Shown here: one piece after another, positions 26,220 to 34,940 of the stretch
Position numbering within the stretch: position 1 is the first letter of the stretch
Layout: the number at the start of each line of letters is the position of its first letter
DNA from: JBLHHI01 sp047614125
GTDB taxonomy: Bacteria > Bacteroidota > Bacteroidia > NS11-12g > UBA9320
Assembly (NCBI GenBank): GCA_047614125.1
Contig: JBLHHI010000017.1
Coordinates: 1 to 37,490, forward strand
Length of the DNA: 37,490 nucleotides
Direction of reading: 5' to 3'
Position numbers and translations under genes: made by a program
The notes under the pieces: generated by a model
Told to the model about the DNA's origin: nothing
The model's database searches: none
Seen by the model: only the letters and a program-made list of their open reading frames with translations

Positions 26220-27653
26220 TTACATAGCTTTTAAAGTCTCAACAAGGAGTTTCCAGAATTTTTGCACAGATTTGATGTTTACCCGTTCGTCTGGACTATG
26301 TGGTCCTTTGATGGTTGGACCAAAAGAGATCATATCCAAACCTGGAACGCGCTCGCCAAGCAATCCACACTCTAAGCCGGCGTGAATGACCATTACGTGA
26401 ACTTCTTCGCCAAATAACTCTTGGTATTTCGTTTTCATTAATTCTAAAATATCGGAGTTGGGATTGGGCTTCCAACCGGGGTAACTTCCACCCTGATCCA
26501 CCGTATGTCCACCCAAATTAAAGGCGGCGGCAATTGCATTGGCTACATCGTTTTTCCCACTCTCATTCGAACTGCGTTGTAAGCTTTGCGTTGTGAATTT
26601 ACCATCTTTTAAAACCACCCGAGCAAGTGATGAAGAAGTCTCTACCAAGCCTTCAACAGCTCTGCTCATTACGTAAACTCCATTGTGAACGGCATAAAGC
26701 GTATTGGTTAACTCGGTAGAGTTCTTTACAGACAAGGCTTTTGAAGGCACGGCAACTGTTTTAAGCACTATATTTAAGTTGGGTTCTTCAAAACTAAAGT
26801 CCGACTTAATGTCCTCTACGCGCTTATCAAATCTTGCTGAATAACCCATCCCATCTTGCACCACAATGGTGGCAAAGCTTTCTCGGGGTATGGCATTTCT
26901 TAAGCTACCTCCATCAATATCAACCACTTGCAATCCCAGATCAGCACTTCCAAACATCAATCTGTTCATGATTTTGTTGGCATTTCCTCGTTCCAGATTT
27001 ATCTCAACTCCACTGTGTCCACCATTTAAACCGTTCACCGTAATATGAAAAGCTTGTCCGTTGCTTACTTCAATTTCCGTATATGTTTTAGCAGTGTTGG
27101 TGTCAATTCCTCCAGCGCAGCCAATTGAAAACTCATCGTCATCTTCGGTATCCAAGTTCATTAAGATACTGCCTTTTAACACGCCTTGTTCAAGATTCAT
27201 GGCACCAGTCATGCCTGTTTCTTCATCAATGGTAAACAGGGCTTCTAACGGTGGATGCGCAATATCTGTTGACGCCAAAAGCGTCATGATTGCGGCAACA
27301 CCCATTCCATTATCCGCACCTAAAGTTGTTCCTCGAGCCTTAACCCAATCGCCATCAATGTAGCTTTCAATGCCCTGGGTTGAAAAATCAAAAACAGTGT
27401 CTGCATTTTTTTGATGCACCATGTCTAAATGGCTCTGTAATATTACGGTAGGGCTTCCTCCTTTGCCTGCAGTAGCCGGCTTTGTGATTATTACGTTCCC
27501 ACAGGTATCAACGTAGGTTGGCAGGCCCAAACCTTCTCCAAAAGCTTTAGCAAAGGCTATAACTCTTTCTTCTTTTTTGGAAGGCCGAGGAACGGCATTT
27601 AAATCTTCAAAATTATTCCAAACGGCTTTTGGTTCTAGGTCTCTTACATTCAT
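26220..27653 (-). CDS. pepD: Aminoacyl-histidine dipeptidase PepD (M20 family)
   Basis: Zinc dipeptidase of the M20C type that cleaves carnosine-like and other dipeptides. The metal and catalytic residues are visible in order: LQSHLDMVH, TLGADNGMGVA, IDEETGMTGA, ILMNLDTEDDDEF, and VIHAGLECG near the C-terminus. The dimerisation domain (residues ~200-380) starts GLNGGHSGVEI. 477 residues is normal. The ATG at 27653 is followed by VRDLEPKAVWNNFEDLNAVPRPSKKE, the usual PepD start. Confidence 0.94.
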   Translation of the reverse strand: MNVRDLEPKAVWNNFEDLNAVPRPSKKEERVIAFAKAFGEGLGLPTYVDTCGNVIITKPATAGKGGSPTVILQSHLDMVHQKNADTVFDFSTQGIESYIDGDWVKARGTTLGADNGMGVAAIMTLLASTDIAHPPLEALFTIDEETGMTGAMNLEQGVLKGSILMNLDTEDDDEFSIGCAGGIDTNTAKTYTEIEVSNGQAFHITVNGLNGGHSGVEINLERGNANKIMNRLMFGSADLGLQVVDIDGGSLRNAIPRESFATIVVQDGMGYSARFDKRVEDIKSDFSFEEPNLNIVLKTVAVPSKALSVKNSTELTNTLYAVHNGVYVMSRAVEGLVETSSSLARVVLKDGKFTTQSLQRSSNESGKNDVANAIAAAFNLGGHTVDQGGSYPGWKPNPNSDILELMKTKYQELFGEEVHVMVIHAGLECGLLGERVPGLDMISFGPTIKGPHSPDERVNIKSVQKFWKLLVETLKAM

Positions 27654-27804
27654 TTTATTAAATTTTGGACGAAGATAATCTTTTACCCTCCAACCAAAAG
27701 AGACTTGAAGATTTTTAGACTTAAAGATTCACTAGCATCCGAAAGTTTTTAGAATATGGTTAAAAACTCTCTGTATCTCAGTAAATAGGGTATTGGTTTC
27801 CGAA

Positions 27805-29333
27805 TTACGGAGAAAATAAGTCAGTTTCGTAGGCGATTTCTGTTTGCATGGATATCGATACTTTTCTGACTCCTTCTCTGACCTGATTGCACACATAGTC
27901 TAGTGATAGATAGTGATAAAGGCAAAATCTTATTTTCTCCGTCAGGTTTAAAAATGCCATCGGAGTTTTGGCAATAGTTCGTTTGATAAGCTCCAGTAGC
28001 AGATAACAGATTAATGCCACATAGATTTGCGATTTAACCGCATTTTCACTCGTTCCCCAAAATTTTTTTACCTGCAAATTCTGTTTGATTGCTTTGAAAA
28101 AAAATTCTATATCCCAGCGTTTTTCATACAATGCTGCTACGGTATTGTATTCCCAGTCTAACTGATTTGTGATAATTGCGATTACTTTGTTTTCGTCTTC
28201 CTTATAGAGGTGTACCAGCCTTAATTTGTGTTCGGATATACCGGTCTCGATTGCCTTTGCCGAATGGAGTCTGATAATTTCGTCTTTCAGTATGTGTTGG
28301 TCTAATCCATCGGGTAATTCAAGTTCCTCAAGAGTTTCATATTGGGTGTTGGTCTTGATCCGTGTCACAAAAACATTTTCTGCTTTTATCCTGTTGAGCA
28401 TCAAGGCGAAATCAAAATAGGCTCGATCCTCAACAACTACAGTGCCTTTAGAGAATATCAATTGCTCAAGACCATGCCGGTCGTGAGTCTTTGCCTCAGA
28501 AATATTAACAACCTCTGGTATCATCAGTGAAGCATCCCAACAGGTGTGTAATTTAATCCCACCTTTAGCTGTCCGAAACTTGGCCCAATCATACATAGAC
28601 AAACAAAGCGATATAACTGAGCTGTCTATTAACCTGAGTTCGATTAATCTTTTAAAATTCAGATTTGTATAGAACCCAAGTAGTAAGGCGAAAACAGGAA
28701 GGTTTATGTTTATAAACCGACTGATTTCAACGTAGCTAATAGGGTTTTATATACAACAGTCCGCTTTACACTTGTGAAAAGCGATTTTCATCGTAAAAAT
28801 TACTCGAAAGGGCCCGCCCTGTCTTCGCAATTTTTACTCGAAACTCACTGTTCACAAGCGTTCTGAATTCAAAATATGAATCGAACTCAGGTTATTAGTT
28901 TAATGCTTTTGTCTTTAATCTCTTTGATGATATGTTCCCTATGATGCTTTTTTAGCACCGAAGTATAATGGCTCAATAGACGGCCATACAAGCTTTCAAA
29001 CACCCTCCAATAACGATTCTTATTGCCATCACTCATAGTTGAACGAGCTGGGCTTTGATCCAACCCAATATCTTTTATAAAGATCTCACTCACACCTATT
29101 CCAGCCGATATGTCATTGAGGCTCTGACACTTATTAAGCTGTCCGAACGTTAAGGCCACAAATTGGTCGTAGGTCTTATATTTACTTACCCCTTTGTCGG
29201 TTTTGTACCTGTTAGTGCAACTGGTAAGCATCCAACGAGGTACCAAATCAAGTATTTGTTTGAGTAATGGTCTGTTGTTATTTTTGTTCCGCCTGAAGAG
29301 TCCCATATTTCTAGAGTTTTTTGTGAAATTCAA
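27805..29333 (-). pseudogene. IS4-family transposase disrupted by repeat copy B
   Basis: The N-terminal piece (148 codons, 29333-28887) ends KSIKLIT then stop inside the insert. The C-terminal piece resumes before 28602. Removing copy B and one AAT restores one frame: KSIKLI then DSSVISLCLSMYDWAKFR, giving about 420 residues. The DDE residues are all present: first D in LIDSSVISL, second D in VVVEDRAYFD, and the YREK-type signature YEKRWDIEFFFKAIKQ. So the gene was intact before the insert and has no other visible damage. The insertion falls exactly one codon before the first catalytic aspartate, so neither piece alone should be active. Confidence 0.88.
28630..28894 (+). repeat. MITE-like repeat, copy B (full, 265 bp)
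   Basis: Bounded by TAACCTGAGTTCGATT and AATCGAACTCAGGTTA. Flanks are CTAAT before AACC and AATAG after GGTT, so the reconstructed target is CTAATAG with an AAT duplication. Inside are the hairpin GGTTTATGTTTATAAACC, a CTAATAG copy, the core CACTTGTGAAAAGCG, and a 46-bp block with GGGCCCGCCC that copy C lacks. No coding frame of note. Confidence 0.88.
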
Positions 29334-29420
29334 ATCTATGAGATTCTGAGGGCTTTCTTTTAAAGCGACTTTCGGATGCTAGTGTGATTAAGACTTTGAT
29401 TGGCGTTTCGAAACTGACTT

Positions 29421-29450
29421 GTCTTTCAGTCTTTCAGTCTTTCAGTCTTT
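29421..29450 (+). repeat. Short tandem repeat, GTCTTTCA x 3.75
   Basis: Three full 8-bp units and a partial one, between the IS4 right end and the end of the universal stress protein gene. It may be a slippage-prone remnant of the IS flank. Confidence 0.8.
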
Positions 29451-29468
29451 AGTCTCCATAGTCCATTG

Positions 29469-30254
29469 CTACAAGCACAATATAGGCTTACCCAATCGGT
29501 TTAATAAGATGTTCTCTTGATCGAGTATGTCGAAGTAATTGGCTTGTTTTCTACCTAAAATGAGTACGATTAAATCGCAGTCTTCTATATCGGCATATTC
29601 AATGATGGATCGGCTGAAGGCCGTTATGTATTTACTAATATCCTCAATATCCAGCGTATTGGTTATTCCGGCTTCATCAAATTTAGCCTGTGCGTCTTCT
29701 CCCTTTTTAAGTAAAAGCGCTTTCTTTTCTGGGGTGGAAAACCCAAGGATTGTTAAATCCGACTTAAAAACTTTTGCAAATGATGCCGTAGGTGTCATCC
29801 AATCAATGACTTCATCCGCCTCAATCATAGGCACTAAAATAGATTTGTATCCTTCCTGCGGAGTAAGCGCATGGCCTTGGATGATGAGAGAAGGGGTATC
29901 TATTTTATGAAGTAGGTTTAAAATATTTGAACTTTGAAAATTTTGCTTTATCCCTTTAAATCCGTGCGTACCAACTACTAATAAGTCGGGGTCAATTTTG
30001 TTAAGCTCAACCGATATCAGCTCAAAAAAATCGCCAAATTCAATGTGAATGGCAAACGGAACGCCTTCTTTTTCTAAAGGTGCAGCAAAATCCCGAACTT
30101 CCTTTTGAACCAACTTCGGATCTCCGGCCTTATCTTTAGGCGCAATGTGTAAGAGAATAACGCGGCACAAACTCTCTCTTGAAAGAATGGCAACGTGTTC
30201 CATGGCCAGTAAACAAACCCCAGTAAAATCTACAAGTAAAACTATCTTATTCAT
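29469..30254 (-). CDS. Tandem-domain universal stress protein (UspA family)
   Basis: 261 residues made of two Usp domains. The first runs from IVLLVDFTGVCLLAMEHVAIL to DPDLLVVGTHGFKGIKQ, the second from GYKSILVPMIEADEVIDW to DCDLIVLILGRKQANYF. The ATP-binding G-2x-G-9x-G-S/T motif is partial in the first domain and degenerate in the second, so nucleotide binding is doubtful. Its ATG overlaps the stop of the HlyD-type gene by one base (TAATG), which implies coupled translation. A Usp as third gene of a peptide-export operon is unusual; its job there is unknown. Confidence 0.85.
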   Translation of the reverse strand: MNKIVLLVDFTGVCLLAMEHVAILSRESLCRVILLHIAPKDKAGDPKLVQKEVRDFAAPLEKEGVPFAIHIEFGDFFELISVELNKIDPDLLVVGTHGFKGIKQNFQSSNILNLLHKIDTPSLIIQGHALTPQEGYKSILVPMIEADEVIDWMTPTASFAKVFKSDLTILGFSTPEKKALLLKKGEDAQAKFDEAGITNTLDIEDISKYITAFSRSIIEYADIEDCDLIVLILGRKQANYFDILDQENILLNRLGKPILCL

Positions 30255-31570
30255 TATCTGCTTTCAAACAATTTGGTTATCGAATGCATAATTCGCTGCA
30301 ACACCCGTTTATCTTCCGTTACTATTTCAATATTTCCCAGCATTTCTGGAGTAGAGCGAAGCGTGTCGCCGTGAGTTGAAAGTAAACCATGTGGTAATGA
30401 AATTTCAACCCGATAGGTGTTTTCCGTTGGGATGTCGGCTAGATATTTTACCTCTCCTAAAACCACACCGTATTCGTGATATGGGAAATTGTCGAGGAGT
30501 ACCCCAACCTTTTGGCCCACTTTTACTTTACCCGCCCCAATTGCAGGCACATAACCCAAGGCAATGTATTGGTTATCGGGTTGAATAACGGCAAATAACT
30601 CATCTCCAAACTTTACGTGCATACCAGGACTAAGATGAGAAAGAAAACTAATCTTTCCATCAACCGGAGCCATTAACGTGTATTTCTGGCGCCATCCAAA
30701 AAGATAGGACCGAACCGTTTCTATAAGACCAAGTATTTCGCCATAACCCGTTCTATCTTGAGTTAACTTGCTGTATTTCAACTGCTCCAACCGTGTTTGA
30801 AGCGAGTTAATATTAATTTGACTTTGAACAACTGCCAACTTAGCCGATTCCAGTTGCATTTGTTTCTGGTTGTAAGCCGATTGAACTTGAATAAAATCAG
30901 ATCGCGAAATAACCCCCTTATCATACAACTCTTTTTCAGAGGTGAATTTAACTTTGGCATTTTCAAAATCCGACTCCGAAAGCTTGAGCATATTTGCATT
31001 AATTGCACTTAAGTTTCGTTCGTTGCTCAATTGACTTTGCAAACTCAGTGCTTCACGCTCGTTCACCTTATATGATTTTCGGATGTTAAAATCGCGAATA
31101 ACATTTTGCAAGTCATTCATAACACCTTGCAAGTCACCAAGCTTTCCTGTATTGTGTTCCATTACGTCAAGGTGGTCGGATCCAGAGGCAATCTGACGTT
31201 CCAAGGCAGCCATGTAAGTTTTGATATTATCTACAGAGGTTGCCGATAATGGATTCTCAATTTCGGCCAATGGTGTGCCTTGTTTAAGTAAGGCGCCTTC
31301 TTTTACATAGAGCGTTATTAAGTTACCCGCAGCCTGACTCACCACCTTTACCGGAGGATTAACGTGAGTAACGCTTACCTTACCCTTAATAATATCGGGG
31401 TACTTCATAAACCACGATACTAAGATTCCGCCCATAATTATGGCAAAAACAGTAGTTATACCCCATCGTACCACCCACATTGGGCTTTTTGACATGATGT
31501 CTCTAATCTCATCGCTTCTAAGATGGAGATCGTGTTTAGGTTTATCGGATACTTGTTGTAACTCAGGCAT
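30254..31570 (-). CDS. HlyD-family periplasmic adaptor for peptide export
   Basis: 438 residues. A short cytoplasmic N-terminus is followed by a single membrane segment at about residues 32-54 (WVVRWGITTVFAIIMGGILVSWF read across 31410-31480), a first half-lipoyl segment (VVSQAAGNLITLYVKEGALLKQGTPLAEIEN), a long coiled coil (~130-270), the second half (YTLMAPVDGKISFLSHLSPGMHVKFGD) and a beta-barrel domain. The layout is that of HlyD/LcnD adaptors that join a C39-type ABC transporter to an outer-membrane channel. It overlaps the transporter gene by 8 bp and the Usp gene by 1 bp. No TolC-like gene is in the window. Confidence 0.9.
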   Translation of the reverse strand: MPELQQVSDKPKHDLHLRSDEIRDIMSKSPMWVVRWGITTVFAIIMGGILVSWFMKYPDIIKGKVSVTHVNPPVKVVSQAAGNLITLYVKEGALLKQGTPLAEIENPLSATSVDNIKTYMAALERQIASGSDHLDVMEHNTGKLGDLQGVMNDLQNVIRDFNIRKSYKVNEREALSLQSQLSNERNLSAINANMLKLSESDFENAKVKFTSEKELYDKGVISRSDFIQVQSAYNQKQMQLESAKLAVVQSQININSLQTRLEQLKYSKLTQDRTGYGEILGLIETVRSYLFGWRQKYTLMAPVDGKISFLSHLSPGMHVKFGDELFAVIQPDNQYIALGYVPAIGAGKVKVGQKVGVLLDNFPYHEYGVVLGEVKYLADIPTENTYRVEISLPHGLLSTHGDTLRSTPEMLGNIEIVTEDKRVLQRIMHSITKLFESR

Positions 31571-33794
31571 CTAATTTATCTAATTCTAATTGGTTCTTTA
31601 CTAAACTATAATAGCTTCCTTTTAAAGCTAGAAGCTCTTCGTGGTTTCCAACTTCAATAACTCTTCCCGCATCCACAACAGCAATTTGATCTGCATTTTT
31701 AACCGTACTCAGGCGGTGTGCAATAATGATAACGGTTCTATTGTTGAACCACTTCTCAAAGTTCTCCATAATAATCCGTTCGTTCTTCGAATCGAGCGCG
31801 GATGTAGCCTCATCGAACATGATGATTTCTGGATCCTTATATACCGCTCTGGCAATGAGTATCCGTTGTTTTTGACCGCCAGAAACTCCCACCCCATTTT
31901 GACCAATCTTGGTATTATAGGCCAACGGAAGGCTTTCGATAAATTCACGAATGTTGGCAATTTCAGCTGCTTCAACCAACCGATCTTGGTCAATTTCATC
32001 GTGACCTACGGCAATGTTTTTGGCAATGGAATCATCAAAAATAAATCCTTCCTGCATCACCACCCCGCATTTCTCTCGCCAGGTTCTAAATGCCAACTTT
32101 GATAAGTCGTAGGCTCCATAATTAATTACGCCTCGAGTTGGCTCATAAAACTTCATCAGAAGCTTCAAAATGGTGGTTTTACCGCTACCACTACCACCAA
32201 CAATGGCGGTAATCTTTCGAGCTGGGATTTTAAGATTTAGATTTTTCAATACCCATCCAGATTCTGGGCCTGAATATTGAAACGATACCTTATTAAGTTC
32301 CAAATCACTGGATTCGGGTACTTCGCGAATTACATTTTTATCAACCGGCTCCTCGTCTGCTCTGTTTTGGATTTCGCCAATTCGTTCCAAACTCAAACGA
32401 GCATCTTGCAATGAATGCATAAAAGAGACAATGTCCGAAATGGGCCCATTTAATTGACCTATGATGTAAGAGATGGACAGCATGGCTCCCAAGGTGATTT
32501 CTCCACTGATAACCAAACTAGCGGTAACAAAGGATATTAAGATGTTCTTAACTTCATTTATCACATTGGCGCCAAAAGACTGAATTTGGGCCAATCTAAG
32601 TCTGGATAACTCATGCTTAAACAATCGAGCCTGAATGCCTTCCCACGACCAACGCATTGGGCGCTCAGCATTGTGCATCTTGGTTTCTTGCATGCCATTA
32701 ATAAGCTCCAAAATCTTATCTTGATTTTGAGATTCTAGGGCAAATCGTTTGTAATCTAAGATGGCTCTTCTCTTTAAGAAAATCACCACCCATCCTATAT
32801 AAAGCACACTTCCAGCAAAGAATATTAGAAATATTTTTGGATCATAAAAGAAGATGATCAAACCGAAAATGATAATGTTCATCAACGAGAACAAGATGCT
32901 CATGGCGCTGCCTGTAAGCAACTGCTGAACTCGCACGTGGTCAGATATGCGCTGTAAGATGTCTCCAGTCATCTTGGTGTCGAAGTATGATATCGGCAAT
33001 TTCATGAGCTTCGTAAAGAAGTCGGCAATCATGGAGATGTTAATCCTAGAACTCATGTGCATCATGAGCCAACCTCGGATAAGTCCAATGGCACTGCTTC
33101 CAAAAAACAAAAAGAGTTGAGCAAAGAGCAACAAATAGACAAAATGGATGTCTCTATTTCGTATACCAATATCTACAACACTTTGTGTAAGAAATGGCAT
33201 GATGAGCGACATAACACTTCCAGCCAGCAGACCCATAAAAATCTGCCACATATATCGCTTGTGAGGGCGTATGTAAGGCTTAAGCATTTCGAAACCAACG
33301 GTTTCATGCACTTCATCCGGTTCCTTTCCATAAAACTCAGGAGTTGTTTCAAACAACAGCACAATTCCATCTTTCTCTTCAGCACCCGATTTATATCCAA
33401 TCCAATGTTCAAGAAACTCTGTCTTGGTATATGTTATCAGTCCCATCCCTGGGTCAGAAACGTATACCTTGTCTTTTGTAACTCGATATACCACAATAAA
33501 GTGGTTGTTATCCCAAAGCACAATGCAAGGCATTGGAGCTTCGTCAACCAATTGCGAATAGCTAATTTTAGCACCAAGGGTTCGGAAACCAATTATTTCA
33601 GCGGCAGATGCAAGTTGAGATAGACTGGAACCTTCGCGAGAAGTATAACTAATTTCCCGCAGATAACGCAGTGAATAATCCCGACCATAGTGTTTCGAAA
33701 TAATCCGTAAACAAGTTGGCCCACAGTCCATTATGTTGGGCTGACGGATTGAGGGAAATGGTTTTAGCTTTTTGAGATTAAAGAATAGAGCCAC
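31563..33794 (-). CDS. Peptidase-containing ABC transporter (C39, bacteriocin-export type)
   Basis: 743 residues in the three-part PCAT layout. The N-terminal C39 peptidase cuts double-glycine leaders; its oxyanion Q18, catalytic C24 (NIMDCGPTCL), H98 (DNNHFIVVYRV) and D114 (YVSDPGMG) are all present. Six membrane segments follow (~165-450). The C-terminal ATPase has Walker A GGSGSGKTT, signature VSGGQKQR, Walker B IIMFDEATSALDS and the switch histidine in AHRLSTV. All key residues are intact, so cleavage and export should both work. It starts with GTG. The likely substrates are the two GG-leader peptides encoded 0.6-1.4 kb upstream on the same strand. Confidence 0.95.
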   Translation of the reverse strand: MALFFNLKKLKPFPSIRQPNIMDCGPTCLRIISKHYGRDYSLRYLREISYTSREGSSLSQLASAAEIIGFRTLGAKISYSQLVDEAPMPCIVLWDNNHFIVVYRVTKDKVYVSDPGMGLITYTKTEFLEHWIGYKSGAEEKDGIVLLFETTPEFYGKEPDEVHETVGFEMLKPYIRPHKRYMWQIFMGLLAGSVMSLIMPFLTQSVVDIGIRNRDIHFVYLLLFAQLFLFFGSSAIGLIRGWLMMHMSSRINISMIADFFTKLMKLPISYFDTKMTGDILQRISDHVRVQQLLTGSAMSILFSLMNIIIFGLIIFFYDPKIFLIFFAGSVLYIGWVVIFLKRRAILDYKRFALESQNQDKILELINGMQETKMHNAERPMRWSWEGIQARLFKHELSRLRLAQIQSFGANVINEVKNILISFVTASLVISGEITLGAMLSISYIIGQLNGPISDIVSFMHSLQDARLSLERIGEIQNRADEEPVDKNVIREVPESSDLELNKVSFQYSGPESGWVLKNLNLKIPARKITAIVGGSGSGKTTILKLLMKFYEPTRGVINYGAYDLSKLAFRTWREKCGVVMQEGFIFDDSIAKNIAVGHDEIDQDRLVEAAEIANIREFIESLPLAYNTKIGQNGVGVSGGQKQRILIARAVYKDPEIIMFDEATSALDSKNERIIMENFEKWFNNRTVIIIAHRLSTVKNADQIAVVDAGRVIEVGNHEELLALKGSYYSLVKNQLELDKLDA

Positions 33795-34005
33795 AGCCTT
33801 TTTTGAATTAATTTTTCTGCAACATAGTAAAATTTATCTGATTGTCATGCTATTAACATGACTTCGATGTAGAGTTTGAATTCAGAATGCCTGTGCGCAA
33901 CACGATTTGATTGATAATTTAGAGAACGATAATGGTCCGTTCGGCCTAAACCAAGTGGATAAAGACCGTCTAATTCGTATCAACATTCTTCTGCTCTCCA
34001 TCTAA
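33795..34005. other. Intergenic region upstream of the exporter operon
   Basis: No gene can be assigned. A 39-codon plus-strand frame (about 33886-34004) that ends right at repeat copy C reads LENDNGPFGLNQVDKDRLIR and may be a coding remnant. GAGTTTGAATTCAGAATGC near 33870 resembles a decayed repeat end. No good TAnnTTTG box for the exporter was found; the nearest is a weak TATGTTG about 30 bp before the GTG. Confidence 0.35.
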
Positions 34006-34224
34006 TAACCTGAGTTCGATTAATCTTTTCAAATTCAGATTTGTATAGAACCCAAGTAGTAAGGCGAAAACAGGAAGGTTTATGTTTATAAACCGACTGA
34101 TTTCAACGAAGCTAATAGGGTTTTATATACAAAAGTCCGCTTTACACTTGTGAAAAGCAATTTTTACTCGAAACTCACTGTTCACAAGCGTTCTGAATTC
34201 AAAATATGAATCGAACTCAGGTTA
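34006..34224 (+). repeat. MITE-like repeat, copy C (219 bp)
   Basis: Same orientation and nearly the same sequence as copy B, but missing its 46-bp GGGCCCGCCC block, apparently by deletion between short ATTACTCGAA/TTTACTCGAA-like repeats. Flanks are again CTAAT and AATAG, giving the same reconstructed target CTAATAG. It sits between the exporter operon and the peptide genes. Confidence 0.88.
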
Positions 34225-34323
34225 ATAGTTCAATATTGTTTGGAATCGTATTTTCCGATCGATTAAAACAAAAAGAAGTACTCGGGCCGGGTTAAAAAAA
34301 GAAAGTTTGGTAAAATGGCATAT

Positions 34324-34374
34324 AAAAAAGATAGTCAGAATATTAAACAAGGTACTTGTTTTATTCTGACTATC
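34324..34374 (-). terminator. Terminator of GG-leader peptide gene 1
   Basis: 13-bp perfect outer stem GATAGTCAGAATA/TATTCTGACTATC (34330-34342 with 34362-34374) plus inner stem AAACAAG/CTTGTTT, followed on the minus strand by six T. The outer stem is identical to that of the other peptide gene. Confidence 0.85.
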
Positions 34375-34416
34375 CAATGATCGGTTCATACCGACCCAAA
34401 GATTAAAAAATCGCTT

Positions 34417-34662
34417 TTATCCGATTTTCTTCTGATGAACATTCTTGTGCTCAAGGTTCGAAAGTCCTTGATCAGGTAAGATTCCATCTTGTCTAGGCTC
34501 TTCAATACCATTACCGGCATGAAACCCTCCTTCAGTTGCTCCTAGTTCCATAAAAGTACCTTCGTTTACTGTAGCAAACGACTTTCCACGTCCGCCTTTG
34601 ATTTTTTCACCGTCGATTTTTTCGTTGGCAAGATTTTCAAGATGCTTTTCTTTGTTTTCCAT
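34417..34662 (-). CDS. Double-glycine leader peptide 1 (putative exported peptide)
   Basis: 81 residues. The leader (1-24) starts MENKEKHLENLANEK and ends EKIKGG, the site expected for a C39 peptidase. The predicted mature peptide is 57 residues, begins RGKSFATVNEGTFMELG, is Gly/Glu rich and has no cysteine or obvious membrane helix. It is not like known class II bacteriocins in composition, so activity is unknown (antimicrobial, signal, or binding peptide are options). It has its own -7 box and strong terminator. The leader is nearly identical to that of the gene at 34941, while the cores share nothing obvious. It probably uses the PCAT encoded downstream. Confidence 0.8.
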   Translation of the reverse strand: MENKEKHLENLANEKIDGEKIKGGRGKSFATVNEGTFMELGATEGGFHAGNGIEEPRQDGILPDQGLSNLEHKNVHQKKIG

Positions 34663-34685
34663 AATGTTTGAGCTTTGGTGCTTTC

Positions 34686-34693
34686 CAAAGTTA
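34686..34693 (-). promoter_or_regulatory. Bacteroidota -7 box TAACTTTG for peptide gene 1
   Basis: Exact TAnnTTTG on the minus strand, 23 nt before the ATG at 34662. At 19-nt spacing the -33 triplet is TCG rather than TTG. Confidence 0.6.
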
Positions 34694-34843
34694 GCATTAA
34701 TATATTGGAGTGCGAGAAAAACAACATTTACAATTGGGGAAAAGCACTCAATTGGGCGTAAAGCCTTGATGCATCTGGTGATTTTTTTTTAAACAACCGT
34801 TGAAAATTACATGCATTTACTTCTTCGATCCCAGAAATTTGGG

Positions 34844-34897
34844 CAAAAAAAAAGATAGTCAGAATATAAACTCAAATTGAGTATTATTCTGACTATC
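34844..34897 (-). terminator. Terminator of GG-leader peptide gene 2
   Basis: The same 13-bp outer stem GATAGTCAGAATA/TATTCTGACTATC as the terminator at 34324, here with inner palindrome CTCAAATTGAG, followed on the minus strand by nine or ten T. Only the inner loop differs between the two. Confidence 0.88.
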
Positions 34898-34940
34898 CAA
34901 TCATTTCAGCACTGAGCTGAAACAACATGTTAACTAAAAC

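Larger units (their letters stand above)
27730..29384 (-). mobile_element. IS4-family insertion sequence interrupted by a MITE-like element
   Basis: Ends are perfect 17-bp inverted repeats CACTAGCATCCGAAAGT (27730-27746 and complement 29368-29384). It contains one transposase gene on the minus strand, split by repeat copy B (28630-28894). Without that insert the element would be about 1.39 kb. No exact target duplication was found; the flanks have only similar TTAGACTTAAAGATT / TTAAGACTTTGATT strings. Confidence 0.85.

Noticed and set aside
27730..29384. IS4 element being the source of the MITE-like repeats
   Set aside because: Its inverted repeats (CACTAGCATCCG) are unrelated to the TAACCTGAG termini.
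31641..32102. 153-codon plus-strand frame opposite the ATPase domain
   Set aside because: Antisense shadow of the Walker and signature motif region.
33057..33623. 188-codon plus-strand frame opposite the C39 ABC transporter
   Set aside because: Antisense to a clear, fully conserved transporter; composition looks like an antisense translation.
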